From Cellvibrio sp. UBA7671 (lineage in GTDB: Bacteria; Pseudomonadota; Gammaproteobacteria; Pseudomonadales; Cellvibrionaceae): a stretch of 64,000 nt of DNA. Positions 37,589 through 47,713 of the stretch are shown here, piece by piece. Numbering within the stretch: position 1 is the stretch's first letter; each line of letters starts with the position of its first letter. The notes under the pieces are model-generated. The model was not told where the DNA came from. It made no database searches and saw only the letters and a list, made by a program, of their open reading frames with translations. The stretch spans positions 124,001 through 188,000 of the forward strand of contig DLHJ01000004.1 in NCBI GenBank assembly GCA_002483145.1, written 5' to 3'. Both the position numbers and the translations under genes were made by a program.

Positions 37589-39439
37589 TTACCAACCACA
37601 CGCCTGCCCTTGATTTTCTTTCTCCAACCACTGCATCAGCGGTGCGAAATAATCGATGATGGCGGAGGCATCCATTTGGCGGGTGCCTATGGCCTCTTCC
37701 AAAACATCTTGCCAGGGTTTACTAGCACCGGCAGCGAGCATAGTTTGCAATTTGGCACCGGCTTCTTTGCTGTTGTAGATAGAGCATTCATGCAAAGGGC
37801 CTTTAAATCCGGCGGCGTCGCACAGGGCTTTGTGAAATTGGAATTGTAAAATGTGTGCAATGAAATAGCGGGTGTAGGGAACATTGGCTGCTATATGGTA
37901 TTTTGCGCCCGCGTCAAAATCTTGCTCGGTGCGCTCAACGGGAGCGCTAATACCTTGATATTTTGTGCGTAGTTCCCACCAGGTTTTGTTGTAATCTTCC
38001 GGTTTAATTTCACCGGAAAATACTTTCCAACGCCATTGGTCAATTAATTTTCCGAACGGCAGAAATGCGATTTTTCCAAGCGCTAATTTCATTTGTTGGT
38101 TGATAACAGTTTGCTCGCTGCTTTCTGTACTTTCAATTAAGCCTATTGCATTTAAATAACCGGGCGTAATGGATAACACAATCGTATCGCCAATTGCTTC
38201 ATGGAAGCCGTCATTAGCACCGTTTTGGAATAGCATGGGCTTGTCGTTGTACGCAAGGTCATAATAAATATGGCCTAACTCGTGGTGCATGGTTTCAAAT
38301 TCTTCGTCTGTAGGTTCTACGCACTGTTTAATGCGCACATCTTCTTTGGCATCCATCGTCCAGGCGCTTGCATGGCACACCACTTCGCGGTCGCGCGGTT
38401 TGGTGAGCATGGAGTTTTTCCAGAAGCTGTCTGGCAGTGAGCGTAAACCTAAAGAAGTAAAAAAGTTTTCTGCAATTTTGGTAATTGCGATAGCGTCTTT
38501 ATTTTGTTTGACCAATGCAGCGGTGATATCAAGATCGCCAACGCCGGGATAAGGTTCTACCAAATCATAAATACTGTCCCACTGTTGGCTCCACATGTTC
38601 CCAAGCAAATGAGCAGGAATGGGCTTATCCAGTGGTACTTTGTCTGCACCGTATTGCTTGGAAAGATCGGTACGCACCTTACAATGTAATGCTTTATACA
38701 GCGGCTCTACTTGTTGCCACAAACGCTCCACATCCGCTTCGAATTCATTAGCGGGCATATCGTAGCCAGATTTCCATGATGCGCCCAAATCACTAAACCC
38801 ATAAGCGCGTGCACCACTATTGGCGATCTCCACATAGCGCTGATAATCGCCGCGATAGGCACGCGCAATACCGTGCCATCCAGTCCAGGCATCCACCAGT
38901 TCGTTGTAATCGCGGCTTTTGGCGAGCACATCGGACAACTGATTTAAATCGCGGCAATTTTCTGTGCCGCTTTCAGGCTTACAATATTTTCCCGCACCAT
39001 AGACACCTTCCATGTGCGTACCAATGCGCGCAAGTTCAGCGCGTGCTTCAGGAGTATCGGGCGGCAATAAGGTTTTGCCTTGGGTCATGTTGATATAAGC
39101 TTTTTTTGTTTCCGCCGACATAGGTGCATCTTTATAAACACGCGCTTCTGACAACAATTCTTTTTCCATCGCCATCCATTTTTCATTGGCTTTGGTGGCC
39201 AGCATCGCAGAATCATCATTCAGATAAGTGACATAAACCCACTGTGCAGCGTTGTACTCATAATAATTATCGAGATAGGTTTTGTTTGCATCGGCAATAA
39301 ACTCATCTACCGATTTAGTAGGCTTAGTCGTTGTCGCAGTAGCTTGATCACTATTGGATGGCGCCTTACTGCAAGCACCTAAACAGCAAAGCGCAATACT
39401 GGAGAATAAAATGTTGCGCAGGTTAATTTTGTTTTTCAT
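37589..39439 (-). CDS. M2 family peptidyl-dipeptidase (ACE-like) lipoprotein
   Basis: 616 residues. The signal ends at the lipobox LGACSK; the mature protein is one gluzincin domain with HELGHIYY (zinc His pair and catalytic Glu) and the third ligand in HEAIGDTIVLS. It resembles angiotensin-converting enzyme and removes C-terminal dipeptides. The protein is probably anchored in the periplasm. It lies 19 bases downstream of the peptide transporter gene, suggesting it trims oligopeptides to dipeptides for uptake. Confidence 0.92.
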   Translation of the reverse strand: MKNKINLRNILFSSIALCCLGACSKAPSNSDQATATTTKPTKSVDEFIADANKTYLDNYYEYNAAQWVYVTYLNDDSAMLATKANEKWMAMEKELLSEARVYKDAPMSAETKKAYINMTQGKTLLPPDTPEARAELARIGTHMEGVYGAGKYCKPESGTENCRDLNQLSDVLAKSRDYNELVDAWTGWHGIARAYRGDYQRYVEIANSGARAYGFSDLGASWKSGYDMPANEFEADVERLWQQVEPLYKALHCKVRTDLSKQYGADKVPLDKPIPAHLLGNMWSQQWDSIYDLVEPYPGVGDLDITAALVKQNKDAIAITKIAENFFTSLGLRSLPDSFWKNSMLTKPRDREVVCHASAWTMDAKEDVRIKQCVEPTDEEFETMHHELGHIYYDLAYNDKPMLFQNGANDGFHEAIGDTIVLSITPGYLNAIGLIESTESSEQTVINQQMKLALGKIAFLPFGKLIDQWRWKVFSGEIKPEDYNKTWWELRTKYQGISAPVERTEQDFDAGAKYHIAANVPYTRYFIAHILQFQFHKALCDAAGFKGPLHECSIYNSKEAGAKLQTMLAAGASKPWQDVLEEAIGTRQMDASAIIDYFAPLMQWLEKENQGQACGW

Positions 39440-39458
39440 AACATTACCCTGTGAATAA

Positions 39459-41234
39459 TTAATTAATTCCGCCCATGCCGCGTTTCAGCAGTGGTGAAAT
39501 TACCAATAGCACTATGCCTGCGCCCACCCCAAGGATGGTCATGTATTCAAATAAATTAGTGTAGGTGGCGAGCATTGCCGTCACATCGGTTTTTTCTGAT
39601 GTATCAATCGCTGCCAATTTAGATAAACGAGTAGCGAGGGTTTCTGATAATCCCGTTGCCACAAACCACGTGCCCATACTTACACCTACAACACGAGGGA
39701 TCGACAAGGAGGTCACAGCAGATAATCCAATCGGCGATAAACACAGTTCGCCGGTGCTGTGGAGCAGATAAGCGAGCACCATCCAGATGGCTGCCACCTT
39801 GCCTGCATCATTAGGAAACTGTGCACCGAGTACCAATGCACCAAAGCCCAAGCCGGCCAACATAATGCCAAAAGAAAACTTTACCGGTGTTGAAGGATTC
39901 AAGCCGCGCACCGACAACCAAGGCCAGAGCAACGCAAAAGGAATTGCGAGCAGCATAATAAATGCAGGATTGAGTGCAGCAAATTGACTTGTCACTATTG
40001 TGATACCAAACACATCGCGTTCCAGTACGCGATCAGCAAATAAGGTCATAGATGCGGCGGACTGCTCGAACAGCGACCAGAATACGATGGTGAAAATAAT
40101 CATCACCATCAACACTAGGGTGCGGGTAAATTCAACACTGCGGTGATAAATAAAACCGTAAGCAACAAAGATGACCAATGCTAACAACGCGGAGTAAAGC
40201 CAATATTCCGTCGCATCTTCAGATAGCTGAATAACCTTGTTCTGGGTGAGCACACTGCCAATTCCAACCACCAAGACCATGGCGACAAAAAATAGGAAAC
40301 CTTTTTGTGATTGCCGGGATTTTGAGTAAATCATCGAGTATGCAATGATTCCCACAATCCCCAATAACAGGAATATATTTTGCGTGACATGCACCACTGG
40401 TTCACTTTGCACTAACCACCAAACCACCGGCAGCGCAGCCAAACTGGCAATATAAATCCACCATTCTTTCTTAATACCAGCGCGTTTTGAATTTAACCAA
40501 TCAACACAGGGGGATTCTGCATAACCTTTCAAATAACGCTGGCCATATAAAAACGTAAACATCCCGAAAATCATGCCGACACCGGCAAGGCCAAAACCGT
40601 ATTTCCAGCCATAGGTTTCACCTAACCAACCACACAATAAAATGGCGGCGAGTGAACCGACGTTGATACCCATATAGAACAGGGTGAAACCGGAATCGCG
40701 GCGCGGGTCGTTATCGGCGTAGAGTTTGCCCACAATCACGGAGATATTCGGTTTTAAAAAACCAACACCAATAACAATAAAGGCAATCGCCAAATAAAAT
40801 ATATTCAACGCGGCAGTATCTTGCTTGGTGACTTCAGTGGCGAGTACGGTACCAGCGGCTAATACCTCACCCGTCTTCAGGGTTAAAGCTTCAACCAATA
40901 CTGTTCCCGCAGGGTAATGCACGGCTTGCTGGCCTTCAAACGCCATTAAGAAATGGCCGATACACAACAAAACTCCACCAAATAAAACGGCGCGTCGCGT
41001 GCCCAAATACCGGTCGGCAATCAGGCCACCAATCACCGGGGTTGCATACACCAAACCGGCATAGGCACCGAGAATATCCAGACCAGCTCCGTCAGAAAAC
41101 AAATGGTACTTGGTAATATAGAGCAGCAGGATATATTTCATCCCATAAAACGAAAATCGCTCCCACAATTCTGTACTAAAGCATACGTAAAGTCCCTTGG
41201 GATGGCCGAGGAAATCACCGCTGGTATTATTCAT
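39459..41234 (-). CDS. POT family proton-coupled oligopeptide transporter
   Basis: 591 residues with about 14 membrane helices. The family signatures are ELWERFSFYGMKYILLLYI (ExxER-type motif), GGLIADRYLGTRRAVLFGG and FTLFYMGINVGSLAAILLCGWLGE. It imports di- and tripeptides with protons. There is a long hydrophilic insert after helix 3 (GTVLVEALTLKTGEVLAAGTVLATEV), unusual relative to short bacterial members. It is in a row with the M2 peptidase downstream and the TonB receptor upstream, all on the minus strand. Confidence 0.92.
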   Translation of the reverse strand: MNNTSGDFLGHPKGLYVCFSTELWERFSFYGMKYILLLYITKYHLFSDGAGLDILGAYAGLVYATPVIGGLIADRYLGTRRAVLFGGVLLCIGHFLMAFEGQQAVHYPAGTVLVEALTLKTGEVLAAGTVLATEVTKQDTAALNIFYLAIAFIVIGVGFLKPNISVIVGKLYADNDPRRDSGFTLFYMGINVGSLAAILLCGWLGETYGWKYGFGLAGVGMIFGMFTFLYGQRYLKGYAESPCVDWLNSKRAGIKKEWWIYIASLAALPVVWWLVQSEPVVHVTQNIFLLLGIVGIIAYSMIYSKSRQSQKGFLFFVAMVLVVGIGSVLTQNKVIQLSEDATEYWLYSALLALVIFVAYGFIYHRSVEFTRTLVLMVMIIFTIVFWSLFEQSAASMTLFADRVLERDVFGITIVTSQFAALNPAFIMLLAIPFALLWPWLSVRGLNPSTPVKFSFGIMLAGLGFGALVLGAQFPNDAGKVAAIWMVLAYLLHSTGELCLSPIGLSAVTSLSIPRVVGVSMGTWFVATGLSETLATRLSKLAAIDTSEKTDVTAMLATYTNLFEYMTILGVGAGIVLLVISPLLKRGMGGIN

Positions 41235-41295
41235 ATGGATATCTTTACTTATTGGTTTGTCGATAGTGCAACTCTAGCCGTTCAGGCATAAAAAA

Positions 41296-41322
41296 ACCAC
41301 GCGCATTATCACTGCGCGTGGT
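41296..41322 (-). terminator. intrinsic terminator after the TonB receptor gene
   Basis: ACCACGCGCA (minus strand 41322-41313) pairs with TGCGCGTGGT (41305-41296) around a 7-base loop, followed by TTTTTT on the minus strand. It lies 46 bases past the receptor stop and separates it from the transporter gene. Confidence 0.9.
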
Positions 41323-41367
41323 CCCTATCGCACCGCTTAAAAAGTTCGCACCTATAAAAGTCACTGC

Positions 41368-44259
41368 TTAAAAACGCGCATTAACTCCAATAAAGCCGGA
41401 ACGCCCTATCGCATCATAAGTTGCCGGATAAGTATTACCGCTATTTTCTGCTGTACCACCGTACTCATTACCCACAATCGGAGGTTCTTTATCCATAAGA
41501 TTATTAATGCCGGCCCGCAATTCAATCTGTTCAGTTAACGCATAGCTCGCAAACAAATCGAAATAATTATACGAAGGGATGGTAACCAGCGCATATTCGC
41601 TCGCGTCCGCAGCACCTAATGCAACCGCATCCTGTTTCAGACTATCAAGATATTGCCAGCGCAAGCTGATTGTTAATGCATCCATCGACCAACTCAATGT
41701 TTGCGTGATGCGCCATTCTGGATCGGGACGCAAGCATGATTTACCCACCAACCCAACACAGTCTACTGAAGGGAAAAGCGCAGCGTCCTGCTGGATATTT
41801 TCCATTACGTGAACCGCATTCAATCGATAATCCAACGCCCCGAGGGATGCCAGATCAAAACTGTAATCCGCGGTGATATCCACACCCTTGGTGCTGCGTT
41901 TGCCTGCATTAACGACTGAGGCATCAACCCCCGTTTCTGTGCCCGATAATAAAGTACCCGTCAATGGGCTACGATAAATTCTCGAACAGAACAAACCATC
42001 TGCATCCTTATCCAGCAAATAGCAGCCATCCATAATATTCTGTTCAGACAGCGCGAGAATAACGTTCTCGATTTCAATATCGTAATAATCCAATGACAGA
42101 TTAAATGGAATTGATTCTGCACTGTACACCAGACCAATTGTAAGTGTATCCGCTTCTTCCGGGGTTAAGTCCGGATTGCCGCCGATATAGTTATTGGTCT
42201 GTCCAGCCTGAATACTATTGAACCCACCCACTTTACCCGCAGGCACGCCGGTTTGCTCGCAGAGCGTCACCAAGGCTGGATCACTAAGCGCATCATCCTC
42301 TGCACAATAATCAATATTAAGGTCACCCGTTGAGGGTGTACGCGGCAACCCAATTTCGGCGAGGTTTGGCGCACGCACGGCATGCTGGAATAAAGAACGG
42401 AAACGCAGCGCATCATTCACCGCCCATTCGCCACCAAATTTATAACTGGTATTGTCAAATTGGTTGGTAGTTGTATCACCAATAACTACCTCATTTTCGT
42501 AATCCGCAACGCGCACGGCTGCTTCTAATGCAATCGTTTCAGCGAAGGATACATTTTCCACCAGCGGCACGCGTACCTCGGCGAATAACTCATTAACTTT
42601 TAAACCGGCATCTACCGCCGAACTACCACCAAAGCCAACTGAGTTGGCCGAGGCGAGATTTTGGTCGGGCAAATTTTCTGCATCCTCTTCACGGTATTCT
42701 ATACCCGCCGCAAATTCGATTGGACTCACGGCTGATGGGAAAGTAATTCCAGTTGCCCCCGAGACCGAGCCGCCCGCGATAAATTGATCAGTCTTATTAT
42801 TTTCATTCAAATTAAAGCGAATAAAATTGGCCATTTCAGGCGTGATGGTATCAGGACCAAAATAATCTATAGGTACACAACCACCACTGGGATCCTGGCA
42901 GACGATATCGCCGGTATCAGGATCTGTCACCGCCAGCATGCCCTGTTGCGATTTATTGTAATCCACATCATTACGGAAATTTTGGGCGCGCGATGTGCGG
43001 CCTTTTTGTGCAAACACTTCCCAATCATAATCGTCGAATAACTTACCGCGCAAACCTGCCACAAATTGCATGGAGGTGTTTTCATAAAGTGAATCGCGTG
43101 TGCCCAACTCGTTTAAACGACGACCGAAAGCGATATCCACCAACCCATCGTTTTGTGCAGCACCCTCTTCAACTGCATCTAATTCTGCAAAAATGGCCTG
43201 ATCTTGTGCACTTAAAAAGGGGTTGTCGATATTGAGTGAATAGGGGAAAAAGAAGGTGCCTGTGGGTGCGATAATCGTATCAATACGGCTATTTGCAAAC
43301 GAAAAACGCGAGAAAAACTCTGTATCATCACTAATCGCGTAAGTGCCAATAACAGAGGCCGTGTATTTTTCCTGCGGGGTAACTAAAAGGTTGTAAGGGT
43401 TAAAGTTGAAAGGGCTTACATCGCTAGTGAGGTTGCCGTTATCGTCAAACTGCACTCCTGTATCAACACCTACACCAAACGCGGGAATATCAACGGCGGT
43501 ATAAATAGTCCCATTGGGATGGGTCTCACTACCGCCAGGCTCCAACATATTGTCAAGCGAAAACTCTGAAAACCCTCGTTCACCTTGGTAGAGCGCGTCT
43601 TGTTTACTGTAAGACAAACTGGCAACCACATTGCCTTTGCCGTCATCCAAATTTCCACCAAAGGTTAAGCTGAAATCATCGCGCTGCGCATCACTTTCAA
43701 AACTGGACGAAGTCGCCACATCAAGTTCTACACCGCTAAAATCTTTTTTCATAACAAAGTTAACAACACCGCCGATCGCATCTGACCCATAGACCGCAGA
43801 TGCACCGCCGGTCACCACTTCAACACGCTCGATCAAGGCAGTGGGAATCATCGCCAAATCAACAAAGCCGTTGTAATCATAAGGGACAAAACGCTTGCCA
43901 TCGACCAACACCAGCGTGCGCTCTTCACCGAGGTTGCGCAAATCAACAGTTGCACCACCCTCATTACCATTGTTGGTATTGTTGCCGATAGCCGCAACAA
44001 AACGCGGATCATCGCGCAAAAATTCTTCCGGGTTAATAGTGTTAGTCATCCTCAGCTCTGCTGCATCAACAATAGCGATAGCACTGTTTGATGTTAAATC
44101 AGGTCGCTTGATACGCGAGCCAGTAACGAGGGTTTCTTCAATGTTGTCTTCTGCTGTTGGCGATTGCGCATAAACCGGCGCTGTCACGCCCATCAACATG
44201 CCCGCAACACCCAATGTAATGAACTGAATACTTAATGATAACTGATGTTTTTTATTCAT
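41368..44259 (-). CDS. TonB-dependent outer-membrane receptor
   Basis: 963 residues: a signal peptide (LGVAGMLMGVTAPVYA), the plug domain with EETLVTGSRIKRPDL, RNLGEERTLVLVDGKRFV, IERVEVVTGGASAVYGSDAIGGVVNFV, and a 22-strand barrel ending in GVNARF with terminal Phe. This is the large type used for oligomeric substrates. No N-terminal signalling extension is present. Its place upstream of a peptide transporter and a dipeptidase suggests peptide uptake, but that is inference. GGGAGCGAGTAA precedes the ATG. Confidence 0.93.
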   Translation of the reverse strand: MNKKHQLSLSIQFITLGVAGMLMGVTAPVYAQSPTAEDNIEETLVTGSRIKRPDLTSNSAIAIVDAAELRMTNTINPEEFLRDDPRFVAAIGNNTNNGNEGGATVDLRNLGEERTLVLVDGKRFVPYDYNGFVDLAMIPTALIERVEVVTGGASAVYGSDAIGGVVNFVMKKDFSGVELDVATSSSFESDAQRDDFSLTFGGNLDDGKGNVVASLSYSKQDALYQGERGFSEFSLDNMLEPGGSETHPNGTIYTAVDIPAFGVGVDTGVQFDDNGNLTSDVSPFNFNPYNLLVTPQEKYTASVIGTYAISDDTEFFSRFSFANSRIDTIIAPTGTFFFPYSLNIDNPFLSAQDQAIFAELDAVEEGAAQNDGLVDIAFGRRLNELGTRDSLYENTSMQFVAGLRGKLFDDYDWEVFAQKGRTSRAQNFRNDVDYNKSQQGMLAVTDPDTGDIVCQDPSGGCVPIDYFGPDTITPEMANFIRFNLNENNKTDQFIAGGSVSGATGITFPSAVSPIEFAAGIEYREEDAENLPDQNLASANSVGFGGSSAVDAGLKVNELFAEVRVPLVENVSFAETIALEAAVRVADYENEVVIGDTTTNQFDNTSYKFGGEWAVNDALRFRSLFQHAVRAPNLAEIGLPRTPSTGDLNIDYCAEDDALSDPALVTLCEQTGVPAGKVGGFNSIQAGQTNNYIGGNPDLTPEEADTLTIGLVYSAESIPFNLSLDYYDIEIENVILALSEQNIMDGCYLLDKDADGLFCSRIYRSPLTGTLLSGTETGVDASVVNAGKRSTKGVDITADYSFDLASLGALDYRLNAVHVMENIQQDAALFPSVDCVGLVGKSCLRPDPEWRITQTLSWSMDALTISLRWQYLDSLKQDAVALGAADASEYALVTIPSYNYFDLFASYALTEQIELRAGINNLMDKEPPIVGNEYGGTAENSGNTYPATYDAIGRSGFIGVNARF

Positions 44260-44761
44260 TTACTCGCTCCCAAGAATAGTCCATTGAAAAATTACTACTT
44301 GATACACACGAAAAATGGCAGGAAATTCCTGACTAAAAGTCGCAATTAGAAAGTGGTAGCGAATCGTCTGACATAGCGGTTTCTTTACTGCACGATCACA
44401 GAACGATCCAGATAAACTTCACTTAAAAAATCCTTTTTGTAATTGCGGTTTTCATGCCAATTAGCTGCTATTTAACGAGCATTGCTAATTGCTACTGAAT
44501 TTTGTGTAGGAATCTAGGTTTTTTTGGGAGTAATAGTTCAGCCAACATTCCAGATTTATTTATAATTTTTTACTGACATTGCTGTTTAGCTTAGTAGAAA
44601 TTTTTTGGATGCACCATAACGTATCAAATAAATGCACAAAAAAAATCATCTATGGATTAAAAATGTGCACAGGACAACATTTGGAAAAGGCTAATTAATA
44701 AGAAGAAAGGAAAACTGAGGCGACACACTGAAAGATTTTCTCGTACAAAAAACCTGATCAT
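44260..44761. other. long AT-rich intergenic region upstream of the TonB receptor
   Basis: 502 bases without a plausible gene on either strand. It separates the receptor gene from the HAD phosphatase gene, which both run on the minus strand, so it should hold the receptor promoter. I see no clear palindrome or riboswitch; ATGCAC and GTGCAC repeat loosely at 44610-44670. Confidence 0.5.
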
Positions 44762-45547
44762 TTAAGCGATTGCAGTCAACAATTCAGCAACCGAGCCTAT
44801 AACGTAATCAGGCTTGATATCTGACTGCTCAAAATACACCTGACGAAACTTTCCAGTTTTAACTAAACAACCTTTTATTCCGATTAATTGCGCACCGCCC
44901 ACATCGCTATCGATATCATCGCCGACCATCAATGCATTCTCTGCCTTTACCTTTGTAGAATCCAACACCAGCCGATAAAAATCGCGGTTGGGTTTACCCA
45001 TAATACGGGCGGTTTTGCTGCTGACATATTCAAGGCCGGCAACAAAAAATCCTATATCGGCTTTCAATCCTTCACTGGTTTGCCAGAAGCGGCCTTTGTG
45101 CAGTGCAATTAATTCAGCACCACTGTGCATCACATTAAATAAACGATTGATCAGATGTAAATCCCAGCGGTCACCTATATCGCCCAGCACAATGTAATCC
45201 GGCTTTTTTTCATCCCATATAAATTCGGTGAAATCGGTTTTTATCGCATCTGCAACCAACGGCCAAATGCGCAGTGGCCGGGCGGCTTGCTGCTGTAAAT
45301 TGCGCAATTCCAGGGTTGCGGCAACAGCAGCACTGATCAATTCATCGGCATGGAGTTGAAAACCCATCACCCGCAATTGCGCAACCAGTTCGTCTTGTGA
45401 TTTTGTTGTGGTGTTGGTGATAAAACGCAGCGCGATACCGCGCTCGCGCAACTGCGCAAGGGCAGCAATAGCGCCAGGGATGGGTTGATTGCCGATATAC
45501 AGAGTTCCATCCAAATCGAGCAGAATCAATTGCGGAAGATGCGACAT
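44762..45547 (-). CDS. HAD-superfamily IIA hydrolase
   Basis: 261 residues with motif I LLDLDGTLYIG, motif II FITNTTTKS, the C2 cap region (GDIGDRWDLHLINR), motif III Lys in MGKPNRDFYR and motif IV MVGDDIDSDVGGAQLIG. This IIA layout (NagD and LHPP/HDHD2-like) indicates a phosphatase acting on small phosphorylated substrates. The substrate cannot be predicted, and no neighbour gives a clue. Confidence 0.87.
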   Translation of the reverse strand: MSHLPQLILLDLDGTLYIGNQPIPGAIAALAQLRERGIALRFITNTTTKSQDELVAQLRVMGFQLHADELISAAVAATLELRNLQQQAARPLRIWPLVADAIKTDFTEFIWDEKKPDYIVLGDIGDRWDLHLINRLFNVMHSGAELIALHKGRFWQTSEGLKADIGFFVAGLEYVSSKTARIMGKPNRDFYRLVLDSTKVKAENALMVGDDIDSDVGGAQLIGIKGCLVKTGKFRQVYFEQSDIKPDYVIGSVAELLTAIA

Positions 45548-45682
45548 TGGTTATCTCCTTCACCAGACACGGGTTCAACTGGAATGGATCAACTATAGAC
45601 CGACTAAACTGCCCATTCAAAACATCATTCAAATACGCAACAAATGCACCAACTTGCATGGAAAAAATATAATCACTTTTTC

Positions 45683-46249
45683 TCAGTGCAAATTTTTATT
45701 CACCACGCGCAATATTTCTTCTGACAATTTTGGGTCATCCACTGCGCGTGCAATCACTTGGGCACCGACCAAAGTGGCCAGTGTTAATAACGCCTGTTCG
45801 CGTTTAGCCGCTTCAGTTTTGGTGGCGGGCAATAAATTCATCACTGCGTTGAGCAGGCGATTAAAACTTTGGGTGAATGCTTGTTTAATTGCGGGCGATT
45901 GACGCGCAGCATCTATTCCCAATGCAGCCATCAAACAACCGCTACCGGGATTATCGCGATGCCCGGTCGATAAGTAGCGCGCGATAAACGCTTTGTATTT
46001 CGACCCTTTCGTTGTTGCGTGCGCCGCTTCACCTTGCTCCAAAAGCTCATCTACGGCATATGCACAGGTCTGCGCCATCAAATCCTCTTTGGATGCAAAA
46101 TGGCCATAAAAACCGCCATGGGTTAAACCCACTTTTTTCATTAGATCGGCTATACCAATGCCATCAAAACCTTTTTCGCGAAATAATTGCGCAGCTGTAT
46201 GCAAAATTTTTCCGCGATTTTCTGCTGCTTGCTCTCTAGTTACTCTCAT
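45683..46249 (-). CDS. TetR family transcriptional repressor
   Basis: 188 residues. The N-terminal helix-turn-helix reads AAQLFREKGFDGIGIADLMKKVGLTHGGFYGHFASKEDLM, a well-formed TetR domain, followed by an all-helical ligand domain with GSGCLMAALGIDAARQSP. The gene is divergent from a fabF-like gene with paired palindromes between them, so it probably represses itself and that gene. The effector is unknown. Confidence 0.9.
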   Translation of the reverse strand: MRVTREQAAENRGKILHTAAQLFREKGFDGIGIADLMKKVGLTHGGFYGHFASKEDLMAQTCAYAVDELLEQGEAAHATTKGSKYKAFIARYLSTGHRDNPGSGCLMAALGIDAARQSPAIKQAFTQSFNRLLNAVMNLLPATKTEAAKREQALLTLATLVGAQVIARAVDDPKLSEEILRVVNKNLH

Positions 46250-46308
46250 CGTTATTTCCGCTCACTGATAAAAAGGCGGCCTGCCTATGACCAAATAGTG
46301 TTTGACAG

Positions 46309-46356
46309 TATACATGACGACCATCATATAATTATAAATGACGACTGTCATGTATA
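46309..46356. promoter_or_regulatory. paired TetR operators between tetR and the fabF-like gene
   Basis: ATGACGACCATCAT (46314-46327) and ATGACGACTGTCAT (46338-46351) are two copies of a 14-base near-palindrome (ATGAC and GTCAT arms), 24 bases apart. The outer ends TATACATGAC (46309-46318) and GTCATGTATA (46347-46356) are also perfectly inverted. They lie 21 bases before the fabF-like start and 60 bases before tetR. Confidence 0.75.
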
Positions 46357-46376
46357 AATTAACCGAGGAATATTCC

Positions 46377-47651
46377 ATGAACCAGCAACCCCGCATTGTG
46401 ATTACCGGAATGGGTGTAACCTCACCGCTCGGTTGCGGTATTGAGCCAGTGTGGCAGAGGTTGCTCGCGGGGAAATCAGGCCTGCGCAGCCTGCCCGATG
46501 ACATGGTTAATGAGCTGCCCGCTAAAGTCGGCGGTGTAGTTCCCTCTATTGATGAAGATGCTGAAGCGGGCTTGAATCCGGATGCCATTGTCACCCCCAA
46601 AGACCAGCGCAAGATGGATCGCTTTATTTTGCTCGCGCTCGCCGCCACCGATGAAGCCCTGCAACAGGCGCAGTGGCAACCGACAACCACAGAGCAGCAG
46701 GAGCGCACAGCAACCATTATCGCCTCGGGTGTTGGCGGCTTTCCGGCGATCGCGGATGCGGTGCGCACCGCCGATACACGTGGCACGCGCAAGTTATCGC
46801 CTTTCACCATTCCCTCATTTCTAGTCAATCTCGCGGCTGGGCATGTCTCGATTAAATATGGCTTTAAAGGGCCATTAGGGGCACCGGTTACGGCATGCGC
46901 AGCAGGCGTACAGGCGATTGGCGATGCCGCGCGTATGATCCGTGCGGGCGAAGTAGATGTTGCGATTTGCGGCGGCGCGGAAGCCTGTATACACACTGTA
47001 AGCCTCGGCGGTTTTGCAGCAGCGCGGGCATTATCCTCAGGTTTTAATGACGAGCCGACGCGCGCATCGCGACCGTTTGATCGCGACCGCGATGGTTTTG
47101 TGATGGGCGAAGGTGCGGGGATTTTGGTGATTGAATCGCTCGACCATGCGCTAGCGCGCGGCGCACAGCCGATTGCGGAAATTGTCGGCTACGGCACCAG
47201 TGCCGATGCTTATCATCTGACCTCGGGCCCGGAAGATGGCGACGGCGCAAAACGCGCGATGGAACTTGCCATCAAACAAGCTGGCATAAGACCCGAGCAA
47301 ATCCAGCATCTCAATGCTCATGCGACCTCCACCCCGGTTGGCGACAAAGGCGAACTTGCTGCAGTAAAACGTGTATTTGGTGACGAGGAGAAGATAGCCG
47401 TGACTTCAACCAAATCAGCAACCGGCCATTTGCTCGGCGCCGCTGGTGGGATTGAAACTATTTTTACTGCGCTGGCTTTGCGCGACCAAATGATCCCGCC
47501 CACTTTGAATCTCGAACATAAGGATGATGCAGCTGTAGGTGTTGATATAGTTCACGGCAGCGCGCGCGCAGCGGTAATCGACTACGCCATCTCCAATGGC
47601 TTTGGTTTTGGTGGAGTCAACGCCAGTATTTTGTTAAAACGCTGGGTGTGA
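46377..47651 (+). CDS. beta-ketoacyl-ACP synthase II (FabF-like)
   Basis: 424 residues, a complete thiolase-fold condensing enzyme. The catalytic Cys is in APVTACAAGVQAIGDA; the two His are in NAHATSTPVGDKGE and KSATGHLLGAAGG; PFDRDRDGFVMGEGAG is also canonical. It elongates acyl-ACP with malonyl-ACP. It is not in a fab cluster and is TetR-controlled, so it is likely an accessory or stress-linked paralogue. The start was moved to MNQQPRIVITGMG, with GAGGA 8 bases before. Confidence 0.92.
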   Translation: MNQQPRIVITGMGVTSPLGCGIEPVWQRLLAGKSGLRSLPDDMVNELPAKVGGVVPSIDEDAEAGLNPDAIVTPKDQRKMDRFILLALAATDEALQQAQWQPTTTEQQERTATIIASGVGGFPAIADAVRTADTRGTRKLSPFTIPSFLVNLAAGHVSIKYGFKGPLGAPVTACAAGVQAIGDAARMIRAGEVDVAICGGAEACIHTVSLGGFAAARALSSGFNDEPTRASRPFDRDRDGFVMGEGAGILVIESLDHALARGAQPIAEIVGYGTSADAYHLTSGPEDGDGAKRAMELAIKQAGIRPEQIQHLNAHATSTPVGDKGELAAVKRVFGDEEKIAVTSTKSATGHLLGAAGGIETIFTALALRDQMIPPTLNLEHKDDAAVGVDIVHGSARAAVIDYAISNGFGFGGVNASILLKRWV

Positions 47652-47713
47652 GCCGCGCGCCTCAACGCGTATACTGCGCACTCTTTTTTTGCTGCAACAG
47701 TTGAGGAGCAAGC

